From positions 3,771,501 to 3,835,500 of the forward strand of contig NZ_CP098747.1 in the NCBI RefSeq assembly GCF_023746535.1: a stretch of 64,000 bases of DNA, written 5' to 3'. The notes beneath the pieces are model-generated. The model did not search any database, had not been told where the DNA came from, and saw only the letters and a program-made list of their open reading frames with translations. Of the stretch, positions 49,911-58,700 are shown one piece after another (the stretch's first letter is position 1; each line of letters starts with the position of its first letter). Source of the DNA: Sneathiella marina (GTDB lineage: Bacteria; Pseudomonadota; Alphaproteobacteria; Sneathiellales; Sneathiellaceae). The position numbers and the translations under genes are program-made.

Positions 49911-50786
49911 TTAACCTGTTATTGCCAAGCCGCGCTTATGGGATTTAAGCGCGGCTTTCGCTTTTTCAGGACTATTTACCGCATAGCAATAGACACAGCC
50001 ATGGGCGCAGCTGTCATACATACCGATATCTCGCGACGCGACGCATAAGCATCCTGCACGGTTACCCTGCAAACCTGGTTTTATGTTCGTTCCGCCCATT
50101 GCAATAATTCTATCCATGTCGATACAGGCAGCTCCGGGTAGTTGTTCTGTCACATGTGCCGGTTGGGTACAGAGCGTCATATGTATCCCCGACGCGGCCG
50201 CTATTTTCTGCAATTTCATCAAAAAGGGGTGTTTGATTTCATCCGGGGGATCTCGAAAATTGACTGGCGTTTTTCTCTCCAGCCGGGCCAGATTACGTTT
50301 TGTTTTCGCATAGGGTTGTGTGAAGGACACGACAACCTCATTCACAACACCCTCCAGTTGCCGGGAAAGCTTCTTGAAATTCTCAAGATGAAAATCCAAG
50401 GGGGTTAAATCGGATACAAATATCGGATCATACCGCCAAACAACGGCATGGGGCCCAAAATTGCGGGCGATTGAGACCATCTGTGAAACAGCATCGTCTG
50501 AGGGAATAACGGAAGGTTCAAGTAGCCGGGGATACCCCGTTATGGTGAATTGAAAGTAAAATGGGTACTGATCAACAATTTTATTATACAGGACCGGTAA
50601 AAAAGGGCCCGCGTTTCGTGTCCAGAAAACGAACGCATCAACCTCTTCTGGAGACAACGGGATAGTTGATTTTCTATTATTAAAGGGATTTCTGGTTTCA
50701 ACAAAATTCTGCGTTAATTGCTGGTGGAACCAATCACCGTAAAAAGCCGGAATGTCTGTTTTGTAGCTTGCTGAGATGACCGTCAT
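49911..50786 (-). CDS. DUF1848 family protein (Cys-rich, radical-SAM-like fold)
   Basis: A 291-aa DUF1848 protein. It starts VISASYKTDIPAFYGDWF, has FWTRNAGPFLPVL and FTITGYPRLLEP, and ends with a cysteine cluster CLCVASRDIGMYDSCAHGCVYCYA (seen as C-x-C ... C-x3-C-x2-C), which probably binds an Fe-S cluster. The function is unknown. The order suggests an insertion between grpE and dnaK together with rarD. Confidence 0.88.
   Translation of the reverse strand: MTVISASYKTDIPAFYGDWFHQQLTQNFVETRNPFNNRKSTIPLSPEEVDAFVFWTRNAGPFLPVLYNKIVDQYPFYFQFTITGYPRLLEPSVIPSDDAVSQMVSIARNFGPHAVVWRYDPIFVSDLTPLDFHLENFKKLSRQLEGVVNEVVVSFTQPYAKTKRNLARLERKTPVNFRDPPDEIKHPFLMKLQKIAAASGIHMTLCTQPAHVTEQLPGAACIDMDRIIAMGGTNIKPGLQGNRAGCLCVASRDIGMYDSCAHGCVYCYAVNSPEKAKAALKSHKRGLAITG
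49927..49966 (+). terminator. Rho-independent terminator after grpE, inside a convergent CDS
   Basis: AAGCCGCGCTT (49927-49937) and AAGCGCGGCTT (49947-49957) form a perfect 11-base stem with a 9-base loop, followed by TCGCTTTTT on the plus strand. This is an intrinsic terminator for hrcA-grpE. The hairpin DNA also encodes residues near the C-terminus of the minus-strand DUF1848 protein (LKSHKRGLA), whose direction lacks a T-run. Confidence 0.8.
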
Positions 50787-50825
50787 TCAATACTCCTGAG
50801 CCTCAGGAAGCATCATATCACAAAT

Positions 50826-51782
50826 CTAGGACATCCGTTTTCTGTTGCGATATCCATCGACGCTAAAGATTACAAGACCTATCCAGATCAAGCCGAAGGC
50901 AACAAGCCGGGAGCTATCAAACGGTTCGTTATAAATATAAATTGCAATGACCATATGCATCGTCGGCGCAAGATATTGCATCACCCCGATGGTTGTAAGT
51001 TTCAGATACCGGGCTGCGTTGGAAAACAACATCAACGGCATAGCCGTCACAACACCGGTACCGATCAGCAGCAGGAGGCTCGCCGCCTCTCTCGAAAAAC
51101 CCGTGTTTTCGATCTCAGCAGATGATCCCGCCGTCGACGTAAAGGTCAGATAGAGCACGAACCCCAGAGCAAATGGAAAGAGAATTGTTGTTTCTACGGC
51201 TAGTCCGACCGGCGCCGCCACCTGAACCTTCTTATGCAGCAAGGCGTAAAATCCGAAGGATATAGCCAGGATAAGAGAGACCCAGGGTAAAACACCAATC
51301 TGCCAGGTCATTATGGCAACAGCAACGGCCGCCAGCGATACGGAGACGGTTTGCCATTTGTTCAATCGTTCGCCCAAAAACAACATGCCGAGTAGAATAT
51401 TCACGAGCGGGTTGATGTAATATCCCAGACTTCCTTCCAATATCCTGTCATTGGCGATTGCCCAAATAAAAGTAAGCCAGTTCAACCCAATCAATATGGT
51501 TGTCGCGCAAAATATAACGAGTTTCTGTTTATCTTTAAAAATCGCGATAAAATGCGTCAGATTCTTTGTGGCAACAACCACAAACAAAACGAAAATGAGC
51601 GACCAAACAATACGATGTGAAATGATCTCCAGAGGAGATACATGCGAAAGCCACTTGAAATAGACAGGAGCAACACCCCAGATGAGGAAAGCGCCCAGAG
51701 CGCTCAGCAGTCCACGCGATTCTTCTGGTGTAAATAAGGAGGGTTTTGAAGTAATTTTTCCAGATGAGCTTGTTTCGGTCAT
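50826..51782 (-). CDS. rarD: EamA/RarD-type transporter
   Basis: A 318-aa ten-helix DMT-superfamily permease of the RarD subgroup. It starts with GLLSALGAFLIWGVAPVYFKWLSHVSPLEIISHRIVWS, the diagnostic RarD opening, and contains NWLTFIWAIANDRILEGSLGYYINPL. RarD is linked to chloramphenicol sensitivity but its substrate is unknown. ATG 51782 with GGGGGA upstream is chosen. It is divergent from dnaK across a 275-base region. Confidence 0.9.
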   Translation of the reverse strand: MTETSSSGKITSKPSLFTPEESRGLLSALGAFLIWGVAPVYFKWLSHVSPLEIISHRIVWSLIFVLFVVVATKNLTHFIAIFKDKQKLVIFCATTILIGLNWLTFIWAIANDRILEGSLGYYINPLVNILLGMLFLGERLNKWQTVSVSLAAVAVAIMTWQIGVLPWVSLILAISFGFYALLHKKVQVAAPVGLAVETTILFPFALGFVLYLTFTSTAGSSAEIENTGFSREAASLLLLIGTGVVTAMPLMLFSNAARYLKLTTIGVMQYLAPTMHMVIAIYIYNEPFDSSRLVAFGLIWIGLVIFSVDGYRNRKRMS

Positions 51783-51938
51783 CTGATCCCCCTTTTTTGT
51801 TAAAAAATTGACCATATCTCCTATCAAACAGTCGCTCGAACGTAAAGAAATGATCGAACATATCAGCTATGCAAACGTCCTTGTTCCAGATACAGCCAAA
51901 AAAACTGGTAAATTAGCGTCATCATGCCTATTCCAACC

Positions 51939-51968
51939 CTTGCATTGAGGGCATTTCGAACTTATATA
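51939..51968 (+). promoter_or_regulatory. RpoH (sigma-32) heat-shock promoter of dnaK
   Basis: CTTG (51939-51942), an 18-base spacer and CTTATATA (51961-51968) match the alphaproteobacterial RpoH consensus CTTG-N17/18-CYTATNT. Transcription would start near 51976, leaving a ~80-base leader before dnaK. The remaining upstream sequence to rarD holds nothing else recognisable. Confidence 0.75.
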
Positions 51969-52057
51969 CACGACGAATAACCGAACAGTTTAAAGCCCGG
52001 GGATCATTGTGGTGCATGATGTGGCCGCGTTGATCTGCCAATCGAGAAGAGGAAAAT

Positions 52058-53983
52058 ATGGCTAAAGTAATTGGAATTGACTTAGGAACGACAAACTCCT
52101 GTATCTCCGTCATGGATGGAAAAGATGCGAAAGTTATCGAAAATGCAGAAGGCGCCCGGACAACCCCGTCCATTGTAGCCTTCGCTGAAGACGGTGAAAA
52201 ACTAGTTGGCCAGGCCGCAAAACGGCAGGCCGTTACAAACCCTGAACATACATTATTCGCCATCAAGCGTCTTATAGGCCGCCGGTTCGACGACAAGACG
52301 ACGCAAAAAGATAAAGCGATGGTTCCCTATAACATTATCAAAGCTGATAATGGCGATGCATGGGTAGAAGCGCGCGGCGAAAATTACTCTCCGAGCCAGA
52401 TTTCAGCCTTCATCTTGCAGAAAATGAAGGAAACCGCTGAAAGCTATCTTGGGGAAAACGTCACGCAGGCCGTTATTACGGTTCCCGCTTATTTCAATGA
52501 CGCTCAGCGTCAGGCAACAAAGGATGCCGGTAAGATTGCCGGTCTCGAAGTCCTTCGGATTATAAACGAGCCAACGGCTGCAGCCCTTGCCTACGGTATG
52601 GACAAGGAAAACCAGACTGTTGCAGTCTTTGATCTGGGCGGTGGTACCTTTGACGTCTCCATTCTTGAAATCGGCGACGGCGTTTTTGAAGTCCGCTCAA
52701 CAAACGGTGACACGTTCCTGGGCGGTGAAGACTTCGACTTGACGCTGGTCGATTATCTCGCTGACGAATTCAAGAAAGAACAGGGCATTGATCTGCGGTC
52801 TGACAAGATGGCTCTGCAACGCTTGAAAGAAGCTGCGGAAAAGGCAAAAATCGAGCTATCCTCAACACAGGCAACCGAGATTAATCTGCCGTTTATCACA
52901 GCGGATGCATCGGGCCCCAAACATATGCAACTGAAGCTCACACGGGCGCAGTTCGAGAATTTGGTGGAAGACCTGATTAAACGGACATTACCTCCTTGTG
53001 AAAAAGCGCTGAAAGATGCTGGCCTGCAAAAAGGTGAAATCGACAACGTTATTCTCGTTGGTGGTATGAGCCGGATGCCTAAAGTTCATGAGACAGTGAA
53101 GAACTTTTTTGGATGCGAGCCTCACAAGGGTGTAAACCCGGATGAAGTTGTTGCCATGGGCGCCGCGATCCAGGGCGGTGTGTTGCAAGGTGATGTCAAG
53201 GATGTCTTGCTTCTTGACGTAACGCCTTTGTCTTTGGGTATTGAAACTCTTGGCGGCGTATTTACCCGTCTTATTGATCGGAATACAACAATTCCGACCA
53301 AGAAAAGCCAGACTTTCTCAACGGCAGAAGACAATCAACAGGCTGTTACAATTCGGGTTTTCCAAGGGGAACGCGAAATGGCAGCGGACAATAAATTACT
53401 CGGCAATTTCGATTTGACCGATATCCCGGGCGCACCGCGTGGCGTTCCCCAGATTGAGGTAACCTTCGATATTGACGCCAACGGTATTGTCAATGTTTCA
53501 GCCAAAGATAAAGGCACCGGCAAGGAACAGAAAATCCAGATCCAGGCCTCAAGCGGTCTAAGTGATTCTGACATCGATCAAATGGTCAAGGATGCGGAAG
53601 AACATGCAGCTGAAGACAAGGCCCGGAAGGAAAAAGTCGAGATTGTGAATCAGGCAGATAGCCTCATTCATGCGACGGAAAAAACCCTGGCAGAAGCCGG
53701 CGACAAAGTTGAAGAAGATGTGAAGGCGCCGATTGAAGCCGCCCTTGCCGAGCTTAAGGAAGCAAAAGAAGGCGACGACATTGAGGCCATCAGTGCCAAG
53801 ATGGAAGCGTTACAAGAAGCCTCCATGAAGCTTGGTGAAGCACTTTATGCCCAATCACAAGCCGAAGCTGAAGAAGCTGGATCAGAAAGCGATACCGAAA
53901 CTTCCGAGGAAAGCGAGACTTCTGACGAGGATGTTGTTGACGCCGATTTCGAAGAAGTCGACGAAGACAAAAAAGACAAGTAA
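52058..53983 (+). CDS. dnaK: Molecular chaperone DnaK (Hsp70)
   Basis: A 641-aa full-length Hsp70. The ATPase domain starts [19 protein letters not shown] and has [13 protein letters not shown] and [14 protein letters not shown]; the substrate domain begins near residue 390 ([16 protein letters not shown]). The C-terminus is an acidic tail ending [10 protein letters not shown]. It folds nascent and stress-damaged proteins with DnaJ and GrpE. RBS GAGGAAA is good. It is led by an RpoH promoter and followed by dnaJ after 104 bases. Confidence 0.98.
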   Translation: MAKVIGIDLGTTNSCISVMDGKDAKVIENAEGARTTPSIVAFAEDGEKLVGQAAKRQAVTNPEHTLFAIKRLIGRRFDDKTTQKDKAMVPYNIIKADNGDAWVEARGENYSPSQISAFILQKMKETAESYLGENVTQAVITVPAYFNDAQRQATKDAGKIAGLEVLRIINEPTAAALAYGMDKENQTVAVFDLGGGTFDVSILEIGDGVFEVRSTNGDTFLGGEDFDLTLVDYLADEFKKEQGIDLRSDKMALQRLKEAAEKAKIELSSTQATEINLPFITADASGPKHMQLKLTRAQFENLVEDLIKRTLPPCEKALKDAGLQKGEIDNVILVGGMSRMPKVHETVKNFFGCEPHKGVNPDEVVAMGAAIQGGVLQGDVKDVLLLDVTPLSLGIETLGGVFTRLIDRNTTIPTKKSQTFSTAEDNQQAVTIRVFQGEREMAADNKLLGNFDLTDIPGAPRGVPQIEVTFDIDANGIVNVSAKDKGTGKEQKIQIQASSGLSDSDIDQMVKDAEEHAAEDKARKEKVEIVNQADSLIHATEKTLAEAGDKVEEDVKAPIEAALAELKEAKEGDDIEAISAKMEALQEASMKLGEALYAQSQAEAEEAGSESDTETSEESETSDEDVVDADFEEVDEDKKDK

Positions 53984-54016
53984 GAATAAATTACGAATAA
54001 CCCGGAATTATTCTTA
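53981..54016 (+). other. A+T-rich hairpin between dnaK and dnaJ
   Basis: TAAGAATAA (53981-53989, beginning with the dnaK stop) pairs with TTATTCTTA (54008-54016); with one bulged A the stem extends by two bases. No T-run follows. It may limit read-through or protect the dnaK 3' end, giving the usual excess of dnaK over dnaJ message. Confidence 0.45.
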
Positions 54017-54087
54017 CCCTTGAATAAGCCGCTCCGATGAGGCACAACCCTCTCGGGGCGGAATTTCGTTGAGTGATTGATCTAGAT

Positions 54088-55221
54088 ATGGCGAAACGCG
54101 ACTACTATGAAATCCTCGGTGTTGACAGCAATGTCGGCGATTCCGATTTGAAAAAGGCTTATCGCAAGCAGGCGATGAAGTATCATCCGGACCGAAACCC
54201 GGGAGATACCGATGCGGAGGCTTCCTTCAAGGAAGTTAACGAAGCCTATGAAATCCTGAAAGACCCGCAAAAACGTAGTGCCTATGACCAATATGGCCAT
54301 GCTGCCTTCGAACAGGGTGGTGCAGGTGGCGGTGCTGGATTTGGAGGAATGGGTGGCGGTTTCAGTGACATCTTCGAAGATCTATTCGGAGATTTCATGG
54401 GCGGTCAGCCCGGCGGCGGACGAAGTGGCGGTGGCCGGGGTTCCGATTTAAGATATAATCTTGAAATTTCTCTGGAAGAAGCCTTCAACGGCAAACAGAT
54501 GGAAATTAAAATCCCCACAACCGTCGAATGCGAAAGCTGTGACGGTAGCGGTGCCGAAGCGGGCTCTGTGCCTGTGACATGTAATACCTGCCAAGGCCAC
54601 GGAAAAGTACGAGCGCAGCAAGGGTTTTTTACAATTGAACGCACCTGCCCATCCTGTCAAGGGCAGGGTAAGATTATTGAAAACGCCTGTAAATCTTGCC
54701 GCGGTGAAGGGCGGACAAGCAAAGAAAAGACCCTGTCAGTCAATATTCCTGCAGGGGTCGATGATGGCAACCGCATTCGTCTGTCAGGTGAAGGCGAAGC
54801 GGGTATGCGCGGCGGACCGTCTGGAGACTTGTACATCTTTCTAAGTGTCAAAGATCATCGTATTTTCCAGCGTGACGGCCAAAATATTCATTGCCGGGTT
54901 CCAATCCCAGTGTCAGTCGCTGCTTTGGGCGGCGACATTGAAGTGCCAACGCTCGATGGCGCGCGCGCAAAAGTCGCTATTACGGCAGGCACACAATCTG
55001 GACGTAAATTCAGACTGCGCTCCAAGGGAATGCCGATCATGAACTCCCATAGCCATGGGGACATGTATATTCACACGATTGTTGAAACACCGGTGAACCT
55101 GACGAAGCGTCAAAAAGAACTTCTCAGGGAATTTGAATCAGAAGGAAAAGGGGCGCATAGCCCTGAATCAGAGGGCTTCTTCTCCCGCGTGAAAGACTTT
55201 CTTGCTGATTTGAAAGACTAG
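54088..55221 (+). CDS. dnaJ: Chaperone protein DnaJ (Hsp40, class A)
   Basis: A 377-aa class A J-protein. The J domain (residues ~1-70) has HPD in YHPDRNPG. A Gly/Phe-rich linker (~75-125) follows, then four CxxCxGxG zinc repeats ([32 protein letters not shown], ~residues 145-215) and the client-binding C-terminal domain. It delivers substrates to DnaK and stimulates its ATPase. ATG 54088 gives the universal [11 protein letters not shown] start; an in-frame GTG lies at 54073 and the RBS is weak. Confidence 0.97.
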   Translation: MAKRDYYEILGVDSNVGDSDLKKAYRKQAMKYHPDRNPGDTDAEASFKEVNEAYEILKDPQKRSAYDQYGHAAFEQGGAGGGAGFGGMGGGFSDIFEDLFGDFMGGQPGGGRSGGGRGSDLRYNLEISLEEAFNGKQMEIKIPTTVECESCDGSGAEAGSVPVTCNTCQGHGKVRAQQGFFTIERTCPSCQGQGKIIENACKSCRGEGRTSKEKTLSVNIPAGVDDGNRIRLSGEGEAGMRGGPSGDLYIFLSVKDHRIFQRDGQNIHCRVPIPVSVAALGGDIEVPTLDGARAKVAITAGTQSGRKFRLRSKGMPIMNSHSHGDMYIHTIVETPVNLTKRQKELLREFESEGKGAHSPESEGFFSRVKDFLADLKD

Positions 55222-55292
55222 CTCAAAATATTCGATCCATCTCGCCAGGCTGATGTAACTATGCTAAAGACGGAGCCTCGAAATTTTGAGAG
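55222..55292 (+). promoter_or_regulatory. Long-range hairpin in the dapB leader that covers part of the RBS
   Basis: CTCAAAATATTCGA (55222-55235) is complementary to TCGAAATTTTGAG (55278-55290) apart from one bulged A, enclosing ~42 bases. The 3' arm ends in GAG, part of the GAGAG Shine-Dalgarno (55288-55292) nine bases before the dapB ATG. The structure could modulate dapB translation or simply follow dnaJ as a processing hairpin. Confidence 0.4.
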
Positions 55293-55301
55293 TTTAATAA
55301 C

Positions 55302-56114
55302 ATGAGTGATTTAAGAATTGGTATCGTTGGCTGTGCCGGTCGTATGGGGCGGATGCTGGTCAATCAGGTAAGTCAAACCGCTGGATGCCAAATATGTGGG
55401 GGGACTGAACCTGCAAGCTCTGACTTCATTGGTCAGGACATCATGGCTTTGGCCGGGCTAGATGCTGCCGGAATATGCGTCAGTGACGATACAAATTCTC
55501 TGTTTCAACAATCCGACGCCGTGATCGACTTTACCACACCAACCGTTTCAGTGGCGAATGCCAAACTCGCCGCAAAACATCACACTATCCATGTTATCGG
55601 AACAACCGGGCTCAGCAATTCAGAGCAAGCTGAAATAACCGCCTGCGGCAATGACGCGGTTATTGTGCAAGGGGCAAATATGAGCCTTGGTGTTAATCTT
55701 CTGGCGCAGATGACAAAAAAGATTGCGGCGTTGCTGGATGACGACTTTGACATTGAAGTCCTTGAAATGCATCACCACCATAAAGTAGATGCCCCATCAG
55801 GCACGGCCTTGCTCCTTGGTAAGGCTGCAGCAGAGGGGCGCGATGTCGATCATGATACCGTTGCCGATCGCGGTCGGGATGGGATCACTGGAGCGCGTAA
55901 AAAGGGTGATATCGGTTATGCGGTATTGCGAGGTGGTAACGTCGTTGGCGAACACACGGTTATGTTTGCTGCGGATAATGAACGTATTGAAATTACCCAT
56001 AAAGCCGGCGATCGATCCATTTTCGCCCGCGGCGCCGTTCGCGCAGCGCTTTGGGCGCAGGGTAAACCGGCAGGGAATTACGATATGATGGATGTACTGG
56101 GGTTGGGCGATTGA
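55302..56114 (+). CDS. dapB: 4-hydroxy-tetrahydrodipicolinate reductase
   Basis: A 270-aa DapB of the lysine/meso-diaminopimelate pathway. The nucleotide-binding loop is GCAGRMGRML (residues ~10-19) and the catalytic block is EMHHHHKVDAPSGTA (residues ~155-169) with the catalytic Lys. It uses NAD(P)H in the cytoplasm. It follows the dnaKJ genes, a common alphaproteobacterial order. Its 3' end overlaps the convergent DUF2244 gene by 37 bases. Confidence 0.97.
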   Translation: MSDLRIGIVGCAGRMGRMLVNQVSQTAGCQICGGTEPASSDFIGQDIMALAGLDAAGICVSDDTNSLFQQSDAVIDFTTPTVSVANAKLAAKHHTIHVIGTTGLSNSEQAEITACGNDAVIVQGANMSLGVNLLAQMTKKIAALLDDDFDIEVLEMHHHHKVDAPSGTALLLGKAAAEGRDVDHDTVADRGRDGITGARKKGDIGYAVLRGGNVVGEHTVMFAADNERIEITHKAGDRSIFARGAVRAALWAQGKPAGNYDMMDVLGLGD

Positions 56115-56620
56115 AGAAATCCACCTGTCCGATAGGTATTCAGCGCCTGTGCAATTAAACCCTGCACTTCCTCTTTTTCTTCTTCTCCCAGAAAGCTGCC
56201 GATTTCGTAACTGCGGCCACGATTAGTAATCCATAATTGGCCTTTGCTCAAAAGGCTGCGCGCCCAATAGGCCTGAAATTCATCCCGGCGCGACCGGCCA
56301 TCCGGCGATATTCGGGTAATCAAAACCATATCCCGTTTGATCTCGATAACTTCCCGACGACGACCCGCCCTGAAATTGAGATGAAACGCACCGAAAATGA
56401 GCAGCACATCAAGGCCGAAAAATCCGAACACCGGCCAAGCACCCATGGACCAGAAAACTATTCCTGCAACAAAGCTGATACCGGTAATTGCCGACATGAG
56501 GATTAGAAATCCCTTTCGCGAGAGGCTCCGGCTCGGATGCAGCGCAATATAAAAGGATCCGCCGCCCGGTTTAGCAGCCCTATCGTCCGTCTCAATCGCA
56601 TCATTGCCCGAATCCCGCAT
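56078..56620 (-). CDS. DUF2244 membrane protein
   Basis: A 180-aa protein with two membrane helices (residues ~48-85, ILMSAITGISFVAGIVFW and FGFFGLDVLLIFGAF) followed by a cytoplasmic beta-rich part (RREVIEIKRDMVLITRISPDG, RGRSYEIGSFLGEEEKEEV). DUF2244 proteins of unknown function sit next to nth in many alphaproteobacteria, as here, where it is divergent from nth by ~50 bases. Confidence 0.9.
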   Translation of the reverse strand: MRDSGNDAIETDDRAAKPGGGSFYIALHPSRSLSRKGFLILMSAITGISFVAGIVFWSMGAWPVFGFFGLDVLLIFGAFHLNFRAGRRREVIEIKRDMVLITRISPDGRSRRDEFQAYWARSLLSKGQLWITNRGRSYEIGSFLGEEEKEEVQGLIAQALNTYRTGGFLQSPNPSTSIIS

Positions 56621-56673
56621 GGCACCTCAATTTGGTCATTGCGAATACATTTACCCTATGCCAATAACATAGG

Positions 56674-57312
56674 ATGAAAAAAGCAAATATTCATGAATTT
56701 TTCAGGCGCCTTGAAGAAGATAACCCGGATCCTCAAGGAGAACTGGATTATATCAATCCGTTTACCCTGCTCGTCGCCGTTGTTTTGTCTGCCCAAGCAA
56801 CAGACATCGGCGTCAACAAAGCAACCGGCCCCCTGTTCGCTGTCGCCGATACACCGGAAAAAATGCTGGCGCTTGGCGAAGATCAGGTAAGGGATTATAT
56901 AAAATCCATCGGTCTATATAAAACCAAGGCCAAAAATGTCATCAAGCTTTGTGAAGCTTTGATCCAGAACCATAACAGCGAGATCCCTCAAACCCGGGAA
57001 GAGTTGGAAGAACTGGCGGGTGTGGGCCGAAAAACTGCAAATGTCGTGCTGAATATGGCTTTTGGCCAACCAACCATTGCCGTCGATACCCATTTGTTCC
57101 GTTTAGGCAATCGCACAGGCATCGCACCTGGAAAAACGCCTCTTGAAGTGGAACGCAAATTCGAGAAACGAATTCCCAAGGTATTTTTACGCCATGCGCA
57201 TCACTGGCTTATTCTTCATGGGCGCTATATTTGCAAAGCTCGCAAACCGGAATGCTCTCGTTGTATTGTCTCCGATTTATGCTCATTCAAAGGAAAACTG
57301 CTGCCTGAGTAA
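56674..57312 (+). CDS. nth: Endonuclease III (DNA glycosylase/AP lyase)
   Basis: A 212-aa Nth for repair of oxidised pyrimidines. The helix-hairpin-helix LAGVGRKTANVVL carries the catalytic Lys, AVDTHLFRLGNRTG carries the catalytic Asp, and the [4Fe-4S] ligands are C-x6-C-x2-C-x5-C in CKARKPECSRCIVSDLC. All key residues are present. The ATG follows AGG immediately, so translation initiation may be weak. Confidence 0.97.
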   Translation: MKKANIHEFFRRLEEDNPDPQGELDYINPFTLLVAVVLSAQATDIGVNKATGPLFAVADTPEKMLALGEDQVRDYIKSIGLYKTKAKNVIKLCEALIQNHNSEIPQTREELEELAGVGRKTANVVLNMAFGQPTIAVDTHLFRLGNRTGIAPGKTPLEVERKFEKRIPKVFLRHAHHWLILHGRYICKARKPECSRCIVSDLCSFKGKLLPE

Positions 57313-57334
57313 GGGGCATTAATTCATCGGATAT

Positions 57335-57736
57335 TTATTCATTTTCTTCGATAATCTGCTTTAAAAGAGCACTATCCAGATAAGCTGTAATAGCCGAAAT
57401 CTGCTTTTCTTCGTCAAAGCGAACGATCCAGCAATACGAATTGTGATACGGGTGGCCATTTATGGCCGTCATAAATGACTTCAATTCGACAACAGCCGTT
57501 TGCCCATCCACATAAATCGCAATAACTTCCAGGCGAACATCGTCTTTAAGAACCTTACTCAAGCGATTAAAGGCGCCCTTCATATATGCTTCTTTTCCCT
57601 TAAAAACACCTGCAAGCGGGTGCGTCCCCATAACGGTCCATTCAAAATCTTCAGCCAATCTATTAAAAAATTTGTCCGGCTGCCCCGCCTCCCAATGTGA
57701 AAAAATTTCCTGAACTTCTGATTTATTGATCGCCAA
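57335..57736 (-). CDS. SnoaL/NTF2-like protein A
   Basis: A 133-aa NTF2-fold protein (nuclear transport factor 2/SnoaL-like). Recognisable features are FNRLAEDFEWTVMGTHPLAGVFKGKEAY, TAVVELKSFMTAINGHPYHNSYCWIVRFDEEKQISAITAYLDSALL. The cone fold forms a ligand pocket; function unknown. It is the downstream member of a tandem duplicate with the gene at 57769-58173 (32-base gap). Confidence 0.85.
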   Translation of the reverse strand: MAINKSEVQEIFSHWEAGQPDKFFNRLAEDFEWTVMGTHPLAGVFKGKEAYMKGAFNRLSKVLKDDVRLEVIAIYVDGQTAVVELKSFMTAINGHPYHNSYCWIVRFDEEKQISAITAYLDSALLKQIIEENE

Positions 57737-57768
57737 TATGGAATTCCTTGCCGCACTGTGATTTGAAA

Positions 57769-58173
57769 TTATTCATTTTCATCAACGACTTGCTGAACAA
57801 GAGCGGAATCCAAATAGGCTCGAACTGCCGCGATCTTCTTGTCGCCATCAAACTCCACTACCCAACAATAGGTATTATTGAACGGTTTGCCGTTTTTGGC
57901 AGTCGACAGCGATTTCATTTCAACCACTGCCGTGTTATTCGCCGTAAAGATATGCTCTACTTTAAGCACAACGCCTTCTTGCAAGATCAGATTAAGCCGC
58001 GAAAATGTCGCTTTTAGAAATGCCTGCTTGCTTTGATAATGGCCTGCCAGCGGATGGGTTCCCTTAACTGTCCATTGAACATCATCCCTCACTTGTGCAA
58101 AAAATTTCTCAGCCTCGTTTATCTGGAGATGACGAAACAGATTACGTACTTCAAGCTGGCTGATGTCAGACAT
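57769..58173 (-). CDS. SnoaL/NTF2-like protein B
   Basis: A 134-aa paralogue of the neighbouring NTF2-like protein; shared blocks include DVQWTVKGTHPLAGHYQSKQAFLKATFSRL and VEMKSLSTAKNGKPFNNTYCWVVEFDGDKKIAAVRAYLDSALV. ATG 58173 has AGGG six bases before; ten upstream in-frame codons are discarded. The pair arose by tandem duplication and may form a heterodimer or have split ligands. Confidence 0.85.
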   Translation of the reverse strand: MSDISQLEVRNLFRHLQINEAEKFFAQVRDDVQWTVKGTHPLAGHYQSKQAFLKATFSRLNLILQEGVVLKVEHIFTANNTAVVEMKSLSTAKNGKPFNNTYCWVVEFDGDKKIAAVRAYLDSALVQQVVDENE

Positions 58174-58199
58174 TGCAATCCCTTTCCCTACTCCATTTT

Positions 58200-58700
58200 T
58201 CAAGATGTTCCACTTGCAGCGAACGCATCTTCAGCTCCGATTTCGCGAAGATAGTTATTGAAGCACAGCTTAGGATCCAGTTCTGATGCAGTCACCCTTT
58301 TTCGGCCATTTATGGAAATATGGCTGACTTTTAGCTGACCATCCGTCCGATCCGGATAGAAAAACAAATGCAGTGCACATTCCGGGACCAGGTATTGCCA
58401 TACCTCCGCCGGATTATCGATGCGAAGCAAACTTGGCGCACCAAACACTTCCCGCACGTCAACGACCGATTGCCCGATCATAATTTCGGGCTCCAACAGA
58501 ATTCGAGGCTTTGCAATCTCTACCGTTGGTGTCGCCGAAGGTTTCTGAACCAGTGCTTTTGGGGCCGCAGGCCCCTTACCTGCAACTGCCGGCTGGCTGG
58601 CTTTTTCCGGTAGAATAGAGCCGGAATTCGACACGCTGCTGTTCGATCCGCATGCAGAAAGAAACGTTGCCAGTGCAGCATAAATTATCAACAGCCGCAT
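58200..58700 (-). CDS. Hypothetical lipoprotein (166 aa)
   Basis: A lipoprotein with lipobox LSAC (Cys17). A Pro/Ala/Lys-rich linker (residues ~25-65) is followed by a compact domain (~70-160) containing IGQSVVDVREVFGAPSLLRIDNPAEVWQY, which resembles the BamE/SmpA-type beta-alpha fold. It also has two cysteines (ECALHLFFY, KLCFNNYL). Function unknown; an outer-membrane role is likely. Its ATG shares one base with the stop of the EI24 gene upstream. Confidence 0.8.
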   Translation of the reverse strand: MRLLIIYAALATFLSACGSNSSVSNSGSILPEKASQPAVAGKGPAAPKALVQKPSATPTVEIAKPRILLEPEIMIGQSVVDVREVFGAPSLLRIDNPAEVWQYLVPECALHLFFYPDRTDGQLKVSHISINGRKRVTASELDPKLCFNNYLREIGAEDAFAASGTS

